From NCBI GenBank assembly GCA_019358835.1, contig JAHHIH010000023.1, positions 1 to 64,000 of the forward strand: a stretch of DNA of 64,000 bases, in the 5' to 3' direction. The stretch is from Tildeniella torsiva UHER 1998/13D (GTDB lineage Bacteria > Cyanobacteriota > Cyanobacteriia > Phormidesmidales > Phormidesmidaceae). The translations under genes were made by a program, and so were the position numbers. The notes under the pieces were generated by a model, which was not told the origin of the DNA, did not search any database, and saw only the letters and a list, made by a program, of their open reading frames with translations. Of the stretch, positions 38,750-47,755 are shown in pieces. Each line of letters starts with the position of its first letter. Position 1 is the stretch's first letter.

Positions 38750-38787
38750 AAAAAACGTTCAAACGTGCAAACGTTTGAACGCTTTTT
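38750..38787. terminator. Bidirectional terminator between GH9 gene and folE
   Basis: CGTTCAAACGT (38756-38766) and ACGTTTGAACG (38771-38781) form a perfect 11-bp stem with loop GCAA. T runs follow on both strands (38783-38787 on plus, the complement of 38750-38755 on minus). The two genes converge here. Confidence 0.9.
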
Positions 38788-38822
38788 GAGAAATGTCTCT
38801 GCCTATAACGATAGGGGTCAGG

Positions 38823-39530
38823 CTAGAAGAACGACGGCTGGTGGCGAATCAGGCTGAGAAACTCTTCGCGGGTTTTCGAGTCTTCCTGAAAGACCCCCAG
38901 CATGGCGCTGGTCACCGTCCAGGAGCCAGGCTTTTGTACGCCGCGCATGACCATGCACATGTGGCTGGCTTCCACCACCACGGCTACGCCCTTAGGATCC
39001 AGAATTTCCTGCACCGCTTCGGCAATCTGGCGGTTGAGCCGCTCCTGCACCTGAAGGCGGCGAGAATACATTTCAACAATGCGGGCCAGCTTGCTCAGCC
39101 CCACCACCCGCTGGTTGGGGATGTAGGCCACGTGGGCGCGGCCCATAAACGGCAGCATGTGGTGTTCGCAGAGGCTAAACAGGTTGATGTCGCGCACTAG
39201 CACCATTTCGTTGTGGCCTTCGTCGAAGATGGCCCCGTTGACCAACTCTTCTAACGACTGCTGGTAGCCGCTGGTGAGAAACCGCATGGCCTCGGCCACG
39301 CGCTTAGGGGTCTTGAGCAGCCCTTCCCGCTCGGGGTCTTCGCCCACCGACAGCAGCATGGTGCGCACGGCATCGCTCATGTCTTCCTGGCTGGTTTCAG
39401 GAATGGGATATTGATCGGCCTCTTCCCGGTAGCTGTGGGTGCGATCGGGCCGAATTTCGGGGGGGTTGCCTTTGAGGCTAGCGCTCTTATTGATTTTGTC
39501 GTTAAGGCTGCTTGAGGATGCGATAGTCAT
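38823..39530 (-). CDS. folE: GTP cyclohydrolase I
   Basis: The 235-residue product has the type I FolE core: zinc ligands in [17 protein letters not shown] and in [15 protein letters not shown], and the conserved [19 protein letters not shown]. It turns GTP into 7,8-dihydroneopterin triphosphate, the first step to folate and pterins (also cyanopterin glycosides and molybdopterin-related pools are separate). The ATG at 39530 is the likely start; a start at 39545 adds five residues. The N-terminal 45 residues are variable and charged, as in other cyanobacterial homologues. Confidence 0.96.
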   Translation of the reverse strand: MTIASSSSLNDKINKSASLKGNPPEIRPDRTHSYREEADQYPIPETSQEDMSDAVRTMLLSVGEDPEREGLLKTPKRVAEAMRFLTSGYQQSLEELVNGAIFDEGHNEMVLVRDINLFSLCEHHMLPFMGRAHVAYIPNQRVVGLSKLARIVEMYSRRLQVQERLNRQIAEAVQEILDPKGVAVVVEASHMCMVMRGVQKPGSWTVTSAMLGVFQEDSKTREEFLSLIRHQPSFF

Positions 39531-39612
39531 AGGGTTTCTAAACACTCTAGAGGTTCAACAGAATTAGGGCCACTCGCTGAGTTGGCCAGGGCGCAACGGG
39601 GTAAAAAACTGG

Positions 39613-40362
39613 CTATAGGGCACCGCCCGCAGGCATTAGGGTGAGGTCTTCAATCACGGCCTCAGGGGGCATGAGAATGGTGTGCAGAACGGTCTGCGCC
39701 ACAATCTCCGGGGTCAGCATGGCGGAGCGATCGAAATCGGCCTGCACCGTGTCGGTATCCCAAAGGGGGGTGTTGACTGAGCCGGGAGACACCGTCACCA
39801 CGCGAATGCCGTGGGCCCGCTCTTCTGCCGCCAGCACCCGCGACAGGGCCACAATGGCGGCTTTACTGACGGTATAGGCACCCCAATCGGGAAACGCTGA
39901 CTTAGCCGCAATGGAGGCGATGTTGACGATGGTGCCGCCGCCGCCCTGCCGCAGCACCGGCACCACTGCCTGGATGCACTGGAAAACACTGGTGACGTTT
40001 AGATCCATCACCCGCTGCCAGTCGCCGAGGGGCATGGTCGCTAGCGGGCCGGTGTAGCCCATGCCAGCGTTGTTAACCACCACACTGAGGGGGCCAAAGT
40101 CGGCCAGCACCTCCGCGAGTCGGTGCTGCAAGCCCTCTGTTTGAGCCAGGTCAACGGCATAGGCTTTGGCCTCAATGCCGTAGGTGGTCAACTTTTCCTG
40201 CACAGGCTTGAGGGCGTCTAAGGATCGGGCCACCAGAGCGACATCGTACCCAGCCTGGGCTAGGGCCTGGGCGATCGCGCTGCCAAGGCCACGGCTAGCG
40301 CCAGTAACCAGGGCGCGGCGCGGCAGGTCAGAAGATACAGGATTCTTCAAGGGAAGTACCAA
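39613..40362 (-). CDS. Short-chain dehydrogenase/reductase
   Basis: The 249-residue product is a classical SDR: cofactor motif VTGASRGLGSAIAQAL, VNNAGMGYTGPL, the catalytic Ser in IVNIASIAAKSAF and the Y-x-x-x-K in GAYTVSKAAI. Charge after strand 2 (VARSLDALK) suggests NADP(H). There is no ATG at the 5' end; a TAA directly precedes a TTG at 40362, and a second TTG lies at 40350, so the start codon must be TTG. In cyanobacteria an SDR of this type is often near the alkane genes, but its substrate is not known from sequence. Confidence 0.88.
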   Translation of the reverse strand: MVLPLKNPVSSDLPRRALVTGASRGLGSAIAQALAQAGYDVALVARSLDALKPVQEKLTTYGIEAKAYAVDLAQTEGLQHRLAEVLADFGPLSVVVNNAGMGYTGPLATMPLGDWQRVMDLNVTSVFQCIQAVVPVLRQGGGGTIVNIASIAAKSAFPDWGAYTVSKAAIVALSRVLAAEERAHGIRVVTVSPGSVNTPLWDTDTVQADFDRSAMLTPEIVAQTVLHTILMPPEAVIEDLTLMPAGGAL

Positions 40363-40643
40363 TTAACAGATAATCAGGACAGCTAACGCCGCAGGGGCAT
40401 TACAGCACCAGGGCAGACTGCCCCAGGGAAGAGCCTTTAGCCCAAGCCCTTCCTTATGTTAACAAATGTAACGGTTTATTAACGCAAGTATCGTCGGCCA
40501 TCGGCTCAGTCTTTGACTACCCTAGCGATGACCTCAACCGCTGACCTCGACCGGACATTAACTCCTCACTCACGGAAACAGGGCTCAAGGTACGGAGCCC
40601 TGGCAAACAGGAAAGGACAACCTTGTGGCCATAGCTAGAGCGC

Positions 40644-41624
40644 CTAGGCCGCCTCGGCAAAGACCCCAATCTGGCGGTACTTTTGGTAGCGCAGCTGCTG
40701 TAGCGTTGCCGGTGCCAGCTGAGACAGCTCGTTGATTTGCTCTACCAAGGCCTGCTTGAGAATCTCTGCGGCCTGAATGGGGTTGGCGTGGGCACCGCCC
40801 ACGGGTTCTGGCAGCAGCTCATCTAAAATGCCCAATTGCTTGAGATCCCAAGAGGTGATTTTGAGGGCTTCGGCAGCCTCGCTGGCGCGGCCCGCGTCTT
40901 TCCATAGAATGGCGGCGCAGGCTTCGGGGCTGGCCACGGTGTAGACGGAGTGCTCAAACATCATCAGGCGATCGCCCACGCCAATGCCCAGGGCACCACC
41001 GGACCCGCCCTCGCCAATGATCGTGCAGACAATCGGCACCGTGAGGCCAAACATTTCCCGCAGATTGTAGGCGATCGCCTCGCCCTGCCCCATCTCTTCG
41101 GCCTCATAGCCGGGGTATGCCCCAGGGGTATCAATAAAGGTAATGATTGGCATTGAAAAGCGATCGGCGTGGCGCATCAGCCGCATGGCCTTGCGGTAGC
41201 CGCCGGGGGAGGCCATGCCAAAGTTGCGCACCACATTGTCTTTGGTATCGCGCCCCTTCTGATGGCCCAAGATCACCACGGGGCGGCCCTCCAGCCGGGC
41301 GACGCCCCCTACTAGCGCTGGATCGTCTTTGCCCGAGCCGCGATCGCCGTGCAGCTCAAGCCAGTCGTCAGTAATCGCCTGAATATAGTCGAGGGTGCTG
41401 GGGCGACGGGGATGGCGGGCCACCTGAAGCCGCTGGGCCGGGGTCAGGTTAGAAAAAATTTCCTGGCGCAGGTGGGTGGCGCGGGCCTCTAGCTGACGCA
41501 GCTGGGCCGACACATCCACATCGTTCTCTTCCGCCAGCTCGCGAATTTGGGTAATGCGGGCCTCTAGTTCAACCAGGGGCTTTTCAAAAGACAGCAGAAT
41601 GGACTTGCGCTCAGGTTGGGCCAT
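40644..41624 (-). CDS. accA: Acetyl-CoA carboxylase carboxyltransferase, alpha subunit
   Basis: The 326-residue product matches AccA over its length: start [20 protein letters not shown], then [12 protein letters not shown], the [16 protein letters not shown] block, [20 protein letters not shown] and [17 protein letters not shown]. With AccD it transfers the carboxyl group from biotin to acetyl-CoA, giving malonyl-CoA for fatty acids. It lies directly downstream of aar and ado, the conserved order in alkane-producing cyanobacteria, which links fatty acid supply to alkane formation. Confidence 0.97.
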   Translation of the reverse strand: MAQPERKSILLSFEKPLVELEARITQIRELAEENDVDVSAQLRQLEARATHLRQEIFSNLTPAQRLQVARHPRRPSTLDYIQAITDDWLELHGDRGSGKDDPALVGGVARLEGRPVVILGHQKGRDTKDNVVRNFGMASPGGYRKAMRLMRHADRFSMPIITFIDTPGAYPGYEAEEMGQGEAIAYNLREMFGLTVPIVCTIIGEGGSGGALGIGVGDRLMMFEHSVYTVASPEACAAILWKDAGRASEAAEALKITSWDLKQLGILDELLPEPVGGAHANPIQAAEILKQALVEQINELSQLAPATLQQLRYQKYRQIGVFAEAA

Positions 41625-41780
41625 AGCCAGGGGAGAAACAAACTATTTAAACAGGCCAATCGCGAGCCAAAGATACTCTGGTTCACCCAGAAACGTCTTG
41701 GCCGTCTGCATTCTAGAATACCAAGCTGCCGACCCCCTGATCTAGGTTAAACACCCGACCTAGCCAGGGGAGCTGCCCCT

Positions 41781-42833
41781 CTAGGACAGTTCAGCGACCA
41801 GGGGCGCATTGTTGAGGTCGAGCAGGGGGCGAAACCCGTGGCGGCGTGAAGACTGGCCAATCATGTCCATTTTTTCGAGAGTGATCTGGTTGCGCCCCCA
41901 GGAAAAATTGGTGTACCACTTCTCAAACTCCAGCAGCATGGCCTCGGCAAAACAGGCAAATAGCTGGCGTCCGGGTACGTCCATATTCACGATCTGCATG
42001 ATTTTCCAGTCGATGTCGAGGGAATGCTCGACGATGCCGCCCTTGAGCACATGCACGCCCTCAAAGTTAAAGTGCTGGTCGAGGTTTTTAGGGTAGCCGC
42101 CATCAATCATCAGGCAGGGGCGTTTTAGGCTGTTGGGGTCAACTTCAACGCCCTTGGCCATACTGGCCACCCATACCACAATGTCAGCCTTGGGCAGGGC
42201 AGTGTCGAGATCCATGGCGGTGCCGCAGCCCAGCTCTTCTTGCAGGCGCTGAATCCGCTCTTGGTTGCGGGCAATCAGCAACAGCTCTTTGATGTCGGTA
42301 CGGGCGGTAAGCCAGCGGCAGACGGCACTGCCAATGTCTCCCGTGGCCCCACACACTGCCACAGTGGCATCCGAAAGATTGATGCTGAGTTTTTCGGCAG
42401 CGGCCACCACCTGCTGGCAAATGATGTAGGCCGTGTGGGTATTGCCCGTGGTAAACCGCTCAAACTCCAGGGTGACATTGCGCACCTGTTGAATTTGGTT
42501 GAGGTTGAAATTTTCAAAAATAATCGACGAAAATCCGCCCAGGGCGGTGATGTCGATGCCGTTTTTCTGGGCGTGGGCCATGGCGTTGATGATTTTACGC
42601 GTGGCCGCCTTGATGCGCTTGGCGGCTAGCATTTCGGGTAAAAAGCATGACTCGACATAGCGGCCTTCAATTTGCTGGCCGGTGGCGCTAGTCACTTTGA
42701 TGGTATCGACAATTTGAGGCGGGGCACTGCACCAAAAATCGAGCCCCTGATCGGCATACTCTGGGTACCCCAGATCTCGGGCGACAAGCTGGGCGTGGTC
42801 AAGGCTAGTTAAATGTCCAATTAGGCCAAACAT
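41781..42833 (-). CDS. aar: Acyl-ACP reductase (alkane biosynthesis)
   Basis: The 350-residue product starts [20 protein letters not shown] and has the highly conserved AAR blocks [33 protein letters not shown] and a Rossmann motif [18 protein letters not shown] for NADPH. It reduces acyl-ACP to fatty aldehyde, which ADO then converts to alkane. The ATG at 42833 fits the family; the frame extends to 42887 without support. It lies 171 bp downstream of ado, with a hairpin between them, and is followed by accA. Confidence 0.97.
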   Translation of the reverse strand: MFGLIGHLTSLDHAQLVARDLGYPEYADQGLDFWCSAPPQIVDTIKVTSATGQQIEGRYVESCFLPEMLAAKRIKAATRKIINAMAHAQKNGIDITALGGFSSIIFENFNLNQIQQVRNVTLEFERFTTGNTHTAYIICQQVVAAAEKLSINLSDATVAVCGATGDIGSAVCRWLTARTDIKELLLIARNQERIQRLQEELGCGTAMDLDTALPKADIVVWVASMAKGVEVDPNSLKRPCLMIDGGYPKNLDQHFNFEGVHVLKGGIVEHSLDIDWKIMQIVNMDVPGRQLFACFAEAMLLEFEKWYTNFSWGRNQITLEKMDMIGQSSRRHGFRPLLDLNNAPLVAELS

Positions 42834-42903
42834 TGCGTATCTAGGTACTGGGGGTAATGCGCCAGAAAGTATGGTGCAGGTTAACAATTTACCTAACGAT
42901 AAA

Positions 42904-42937
42904 CTGCCCAGTGCTGGATTGAAAGCACACTGGGCAG
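42904..42937 (-). promoter_or_regulatory. Hairpin between ado and aar
   Basis: CTGCCCAGTG (42904-42913) and CACTGGGCAG (42928-42937) form a 10-bp stem with a 14-nt loop. On the minus strand only a weak T stretch follows (CAGTTTATCG). It may end part of the ado transcripts or be a processing site, so that aar is partly expressed from its own promoter. Confidence 0.5.
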
Positions 42938-43004
42938 CTCAAGCAGGCTTGCAATAGCCGGAGCCACCTGCAACATTCAGGTTTGGGCGACTCCCGGACG
43001 GCGT

Positions 43005-43706
43005 CTAGACCGCCGCTAGACCCTGGGCGGAGAGTTTCATCACCTCGCGGCTCGAGAAGCCGATATTAGCCAGCGCCTCACCGTAGGTAATCATGAAATC
43101 TTCAACTAGGGCATCTTTTTCCATGCCAAGCACGTGGGCGTCGGTGGCCACCTGGTTGAGCATGGCCCAAATAATGGGTAGATTTTGGCGGTTGGCGGTC
43201 TCAAGCTCGGCCTTAGCTGTCTCAAAGTTGGCCTTGAGCCATTCTTCGCCAAAGTTGAGGTGGCTGTATTCGTCTTTGACCACGCCCTCGGTAACCTTGC
43301 GGGCAAAGTCGTCGGCTACCGGAATGTAAATGTTGTAGGCCGCGATCGCAAAGGTCTCAATAATCAGCGACTGAATTAGCAAGCAGGTGACAATTTTGCC
43401 CTCTGCCCAGGCCTGCTGAAAATTTTCGTGCAGCTGAGAGAAAAACTTGGCGGCAAACTCCATGTCGGGGGTGACGGCCAAATTCTTGCCGCAGGCCTGA
43501 AAGCCTTTCATGTGACGGTTTTCCATTTTCGCCAGGCGCAGCAGGTCATCCTTGGAGTCGGGAATCGACTCCGCCAGCTTGCAATAGTTGTCGTAGGCTT
43601 CTTGCTCGCCCTCAATCACGATGGCATTGATGCGGCTGTAGGCATCTTTGTACTGCTCTGACTGGTAGTCAAGGGTCGAAGTTGTCTCAAGCTGTTGCAT
43701 GGCCAT
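43005..43706 (-). CDS. ado: Aldehyde-deformylating oxygenase
   Basis: The 233-residue product is a ferritin-like di-iron protein with all ligands visible: E in [14 protein letters not shown]-x-x-H in [11 protein letters not shown] in [11 protein letters not shown] and E-x-x-H in [13 protein letters not shown]. It converts C16-C18 fatty aldehydes to alkanes and formate, using reduced ferredoxin and oxygen. The first ATG (43706) and the one at 43700 are both possible. It leads the ado-aar-accA cluster. Confidence 0.98.
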   Translation of the reverse strand: MAMQQLETTSTLDYQSEQYKDAYSRINAIVIEGEQEAYDNYCKLAESIPDSKDDLLRLAKMENRHMKGFQACGKNLAVTPDMEFAAKFFSQLHENFQQAWAEGKIVTCLLIQSLIIETFAIAAYNIYIPVADDFARKVTEGVVKDEYSHLNFGEEWLKANFETAKAELETANRQNLPIIWAMLNQVATDAHVLGMEKDALVEDFMITYGEALANIGFSSREVMKLSAQGLAAV

Positions 43707-44133
43707 GGGTACCTGCTGGATAGCGGATAAATATCTTAAGGATTAATCGCAATAATACTATGCCAAAGTCAACGGCCTTATGGGGGCGCTCAGTGGACAG
43801 ATCTAGGGCTATGTTGCCCTAAACCCCATTCAACCTCGCTATAAAACCACAAACCCTATAGAGAAAATGGGGCTACCCGAAGATTTTTATAAGTATTGCT
43901 AATGGATGGTTTGGCAGCGGCGTAACCCGTTAGATAGGCAACGGCCCCGAGGCTAAGACTGTATTCTTGTGGGGTTAATTCCAAATCTGTAAGGCTTTGA
44001 GGCCTAGGTGAACAGCGGCGCTGAGAGCCTGAGATTGAACGTTGGTGAAGGCTTAAGCCCAGGCTTTTGGTGGTAGACCTTGAACCTAAAAAAGGCTTTG
44101 GCACGCCATAGAATTAACGTTCAAAGTCGCAGT
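43707..44133. other. Intergenic region upstream of ado
   Basis: I see no reliable gene in these 427 bp; an 82-residue minus-strand frame has improbable composition and no ribosome site. The part next to 43706 should hold the ado promoter. Confidence 0.4.
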
Positions 44134-44280
44134 CTAAAACGGTAAATTAAACAGGGTTGATAGCGGGGCCGGCAGCATATCGCCGCGAAAATCGAGGAGT
44201 TGCACCAGCACTAAATAGCCAATGGCGAGCAGTAGAGAAAAAGCGCCAGTAACGATGGCCACGAGCTTAGAGCGATCCAT
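44134..44280 (-). CDS. 48-residue single-pass membrane protein
   Basis: A short gene starts with ATG at 44280 (MDRSKLVAIVTGAFSLLLAI) and ends with TAG at 44134 after LSTLFNLPF. It has one strong transmembrane helix (about 6-28, AIVTGAFSLLLAIGYLVLVQLL) framed by positive residues at the N-terminus and LDFRGDM after it. I recall very similar 45-50 residue proteins in many cyanobacteria, so it looks like a conserved small membrane protein, possibly of thylakoid complexes. Its function is unknown. The reading is based on composition and remembered likeness, not a search. Confidence 0.65.
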   Translation of the reverse strand: MDRSKLVAIVTGAFSLLLAIGYLVLVQLLDFRGDMLPAPLSTLFNLPF

Positions 44281-44404
44281 AGCAGCACCGTAGGAGAGGG
44301 AGGTCACAACGAAACAGAAGAGGCTGAGGGCTACCTTTACCTAGGTTAGCGGTATTTAGGCTCAGTACCATCGTGCCACGGGGCGGGTAACCTAAACTTT
44401 AGAG

Positions 44405-45430
44405 ATGCTCTATCTGGGCGTCTTATACGGTTCTATCACGGTTTCGCGAGCACGGGTTATGGGCGCTGTATTGTCACAGGATGGGCTAACCACACCGCTA
44501 GATCAGGTGCCGGTGGTGCAAACCGAAAGTTTAGGCAAGGCCTATCGCACCGGGTTTTGGCTCAATCAGCGGGTCAACTCCCTAACGCAGTGTTCGCTCA
44601 CTGTGCATCAGGGCGAAACCTTTGGCCTGCTAGGCCCCAACGGGGCGGGCAAAACGACGCTGCTGAAGATTTTGCTGGGCATTATTCGCCCGACGGCGGG
44701 CACGGCGACCCTGTTGGGGCATGCCCTAGGCGACAGCGCGGTGAAACAGCGCATTGGCTATCTGCCTGAAAATGCTTACTTTTACGACTTTTTGACCGGT
44801 TGGGAGTTTTTGCAGTACACCGCTGGTCTATTTGGCCTATCGCGGGCGGCCCAGCAGCGCCGCATTGTGGAACTGCTCAATCTGGTCGGGCTATCCCAGG
44901 AGGCGGCGAAGAAAAAGCAGCTGCGTCAGTACTCGAAGGGTATGCTGCAGCGCATTGGTATGGCCCAGGCGCTGATCAATGACCCTGATGTGGTGTTTCT
45001 CGATGAGCCGATGTCGGGGCTTGACCCCACGGGGCGCTTTCAGGTGAGGGAAATTATTTTGGCCCTGAAGCGGGAGGGCAAGACAATTTTCTTTAACAGC
45101 CACATTCTGTCGGATGTGGAGGTGATCTGCGATCGCATTGCCATTCTCGACCAGGGCGAGCTGATCGCCAGCGGCAGCCTAGACCAGCTCTTGGGCACCG
45201 CCGATCAGTACCTGGTTAAGGGGCGCGGTGGCCACATCGCCAAGCTAGAGCCCTGGCTCGATCGGCTGACGGTGCAAGGCGACCTCTGGCAAGGTCAGGT
45301 CAAGGGCGACCCCTACGAGTTTGCCAAACAAATTCCGTTGGCTGGCGGTCACCTGATTACCCTGCAACAAACCCGGCCAACCCTAGAAGAGTTTTTTATC
45401 GCTCAAATTCGCCAGCGGCGCAGCCCTTAG
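44405..45430 (+). CDS. ABC transporter ATP-binding protein
   Basis: The 341-residue product has a full ABC domain: Walker A GPNGAGKTTLLK, the Q-loop region YLPENAYFYDFLTG, a degenerate signature YSKGMLQRIGMAQAL, Walker B VVFLDEPMSGLDP and the His-loop NSHILSDVEV. The C-terminal extension (about 265-341) is typical of CcmA/DrrA-type exporters of polysaccharides or lipids. The partner permease is not adjacent. The ATG at 44459 (MGAVLSQDG) is an alternative start; neither has a strong ribosome site. Confidence 0.9.
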   Translation: MLYLGVLYGSITVSRARVMGAVLSQDGLTTPLDQVPVVQTESLGKAYRTGFWLNQRVNSLTQCSLTVHQGETFGLLGPNGAGKTTLLKILLGIIRPTAGTATLLGHALGDSAVKQRIGYLPENAYFYDFLTGWEFLQYTAGLFGLSRAAQQRRIVELLNLVGLSQEAAKKKQLRQYSKGMLQRIGMAQALINDPDVVFLDEPMSGLDPTGRFQVREIILALKREGKTIFFNSHILSDVEVICDRIAILDQGELIASGSLDQLLGTADQYLVKGRGGHIAKLEPWLDRLTVQGDLWQGQVKGDPYEFAKQIPLAGGHLITLQQTRPTLEEFFIAQIRQRRSP

Positions 45431-45502
45431 ACTTCGCCCGATCGCGGTTGGTCTGATTCGTTGAGCCAACGGCAGAAGGTAGTCCCTGTTGGCTGATTAT
45501 CC

Positions 45503-46951
45503 TTACTCCACTGTGACGATTACCGCCGATCGCGGGGGCAGCGTTAGGTCTAGGCTGGCCCAGGTGGCCCCGTGGTAGGCAAACACGGATTGGGCCGTCT
45601 GGCCCTTGCCCAGCAGTGTCTCAGTAGCAACCTTGAGGTCATCGCCTTCGCCGGTATTGAGAGCGATGATCAGGCGATCGCTGCCCCAGGTGCGACTAAA
45701 CACATAGACATTGCCCTCGGTGTGCAGCACCTCGTAGGTGCCCGTGCGCAGGGCCGCAAAGCGATGGCGCAGGGCTATCAGCTCGCGATGGATGGTCAGC
45801 AGATCGAGGTGCCAGTCTTTTTCGGGAGGGAAGGTGCGACGGCAGTCGGGGTCAAGCTCGCCCGCTAGGCCCACCTCGTCGCCGTAATAGATGCTCGGTG
45901 CCCCCGGAAAGGTAAACAGCAGCAGCGTGCACAGCACCATGCTGGCGTCATCTTCGCCTACCACCGAATAGATGCGGGCCACGTCGTGGCTAGAGAGCAA
46001 GTTGAGCTGGGTGAGCTGAATCTCCCAGGGGTAAAGCTTAAGCAAATGCTGAATCTGGTCGCCGTAGCTTGCGGCATCCAGCGCTGGGTAGGGGTAGTAG
46101 TGGGGCTGCTCAACCAGATCCATCCGGATGCGATCGCCCGCCACAAAGGCCATGGTCGGGGCCGTAAACAGGTAGTTCATCACCCCGTCAAACTGGGTGC
46201 CGTCGAGCCACTGGGTGGCGTCGTCCCAGATCTCGCCCACAATGTAGGCCTCAGGGTTGATGGCTTTGATGCGATCGCGAAACTCTTGCCAAAACCCCTC
46301 GGTTTTAATCTCATAGGGCACATCCAGCCGCCAGCCATCAACGCCCTGGCGCACCCAGTACTCGCCCACGCGCATCAGGTATTCGCGCACCGCTGGGTGG
46401 TCGTGCTTAAAAGCTGGCAGGGCGCGGTTATCGACCCAGCTGCGGTAGTTGGCGGGCAGCGACCCGTCGTAGGCAGCCAGGGGCCAACCCCCGACTTCAA
46501 ACCACTCTAACCAGGGAGAATTAGGGCCGTTTTCAAGAATGTCGTTAAAGAAGAAAAAGCCTCGACTACAGTGGTTAAACACCCCATCCAGGACTACCTT
46601 AATATCTTTGGCGTGGGCTGCTTTTAGGAGGTCGAAAAATGCTGGATTGCCTCCCAGCAGCGGATCGACCTGATAGTAGTCATGGGTATGGTAGCGGTGG
46701 TTGCAGGCCGACTGAAAAATCGGCGTCATGTAGATAGCCGTAACCCCGAGGTCTGCTAGGTAATCAAGCTTTTCGGCTACGCCCCAGAGGTCGCCCCCCT
46801 TATAGCCAAAGGGGGTGGGCAACGACTCCCAGGGCTCCAGGGTTACGGCCATGGCTGGGTCATTTAGGTGCCGCTGGGTGCGGGCAAATCGGTCGGGAAA
46901 AATCTGGTAGAAGACCGCGTGCTTCACCCAGTCTGGGGTTTGAACAGCCAT
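45503..46951 (-). CDS. GH13 alpha-amylase / cyclomaltodextrinase-like enzyme
   Basis: The 482-residue product has the GH13 barrel: start VFYQIFPDRFAR, region I-like VVLDGVFNHCSR, nucleophile Asp210 in DGWRLDVPYEI, acid/base Glu240 in YIVGEIWDD and Asp323 in LLSSHDVARI (SHD instead of the commoner NHD). A GGDLWGVAEKLDYLADLGV stretch and the LPTPFGYKGG start resemble neopullulanases and cyclomaltodextrinases without their N-terminal domain. There is no signal peptide, so it would act on glycogen-derived maltodextrins in the cytosol. The precise specificity is not certain. Confidence 0.9.
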   Translation of the reverse strand: MAVQTPDWVKHAVFYQIFPDRFARTQRHLNDPAMAVTLEPWESLPTPFGYKGGDLWGVAEKLDYLADLGVTAIYMTPIFQSACNHRYHTHDYYQVDPLLGGNPAFFDLLKAAHAKDIKVVLDGVFNHCSRGFFFFNDILENGPNSPWLEWFEVGGWPLAAYDGSLPANYRSWVDNRALPAFKHDHPAVREYLMRVGEYWVRQGVDGWRLDVPYEIKTEGFWQEFRDRIKAINPEAYIVGEIWDDATQWLDGTQFDGVMNYLFTAPTMAFVAGDRIRMDLVEQPHYYPYPALDAASYGDQIQHLLKLYPWEIQLTQLNLLSSHDVARIYSVVGEDDASMVLCTLLLFTFPGAPSIYYGDEVGLAGELDPDCRRTFPPEKDWHLDLLTIHRELIALRHRFAALRTGTYEVLHTEGNVYVFSRTWGSDRLIIALNTGEGDDLKVATETLLGKGQTAQSVFAYHGATWASLDLTLPPRSAVIVTVE

Positions 46952-47004
46952 GAATAGATTGCCTCAGTTGCTACCGTTAAGCTACCGTCATCTGGGCTGA
47001 CTGG

Positions 47005-47418
47005 CTATGTTTCTACCACGTGGGTGCAAGCCCCTAGGTAGCAGCCGCTAGAATGCCGCCCCAGCAGATACACCGTGACGTTTACCTCGCCAATTCGAAT
47101 CGTTTTCAGGTCTTCGAGGTGGGTTTCTAGCACGTCGCGGAGGTTGGCATATTTTTGCGCCAGATGACCGCCCTGCTCGCTAGCCCAGTAGGGGTTGTTA
47201 AGCACGGGCCGAAAGAACGCTTCGGCGGGCTGAATTTGCAGGTTTGCTTCCCCTGCCCCTAGCTTTTGGCCCAGGGCCGTGGTGTCGGGTAGGGCGTCAG
47301 CATAGATGACTAACGAAACCAGAGCATCGCTTTCGCTGGGGTAGAAGAGACCGCCCATCGCTCCCTCCATGGCCGACAGGGTGATCCCCAATTCGTAATG
47401 TTCAGGCTGAAGTTCCAT
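47005..47418 (-). CDS. NuiA-like nuclease inhibitor
   Basis: The 137-residue product has the pattern of the Anabaena nuclease A inhibitor: GGLFYPSESDALVSLVIY near the start, PAEAFFRPVLNNPYW, then a helix AQKYANLRDVLETHLEDLK and the ending RIGEVNVTVYLLGRHSSGC-YLGACTHVVET. NuiA binds and blocks the secreted sugar-non-specific nuclease NucA. No such nuclease gene lies in this window. The gene is separated from the amylase start by only 53 bp and runs in the same direction, so they may be co-transcribed, probably without functional link. Confidence 0.85.
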   Translation of the reverse strand: MELQPEHYELGITLSAMEGAMGGLFYPSESDALVSLVIYADALPDTTALGQKLGAGEANLQIQPAEAFFRPVLNNPYWASEQGGHLAQKYANLRDVLETHLEDLKTIRIGEVNVTVYLLGRHSSGCYLGACTHVVET

Positions 47419-47708
47419 AGCAGGCGGGTTACAGGGTTTTAAAAATGCCCACAGCCGCGTCTCGGTGACCCTTGGGCTTGAGCTAAGCGTTAAAACTATG
47501 CCTCACGAAGCTGTCTTTGTCGATAACTTAGGTGACTTGCCTAGTCCGCTGCGCACAACCAGCAGTACAAAACAACGCCGATCGCCCCAGAGTAACCCCC
47601 AACAAGGCGATCGCGAGTTCTTTAGAATATTCAAACAAAGGAATTCTGCCCCCAAACGATAAACGCCCGCCTCCCAACATTCTCCAAAGTTCGCTGGCAA
47701 AGCCAAAA
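47419..47708. other. Intergenic region upstream of cryptochrome DASH
   Basis: No convincing gene is present between the NuiA-like gene and the C-rich repeat. The region has two HIP1-like GCGATCGC-type sites and must hold divergent promoters. Short frames on both strands here look accidental. Confidence 0.4.
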
Positions 47709-47755
47709 CTCTACCCCCCTACTCCCTACCCCCTACCCCCAACTCCCCACCCCCC
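47709..47755. repeat. C-rich CCCCTAC heptamer repeat directly before a start codon
   Basis: The plus strand is almost pure pyrimidine with spaced A: CTACCCCCCTACTCCCTACC, CCCTACCCCCAACTCCCC, then CCCCCC up to the ATG of cryptochrome DASH at 47756. The repeat leaves no Shine-Dalgarno sequence. Similar tracts are at 34405-34429 and 52161-52191. Confidence 0.65.

Noticed and set aside
43856-44104. 82-codon minus-strand frame upstream of ado
   Set aside because: Serine- and arginine-rich random-like sequence, no Shine-Dalgarno, no neighbour support.
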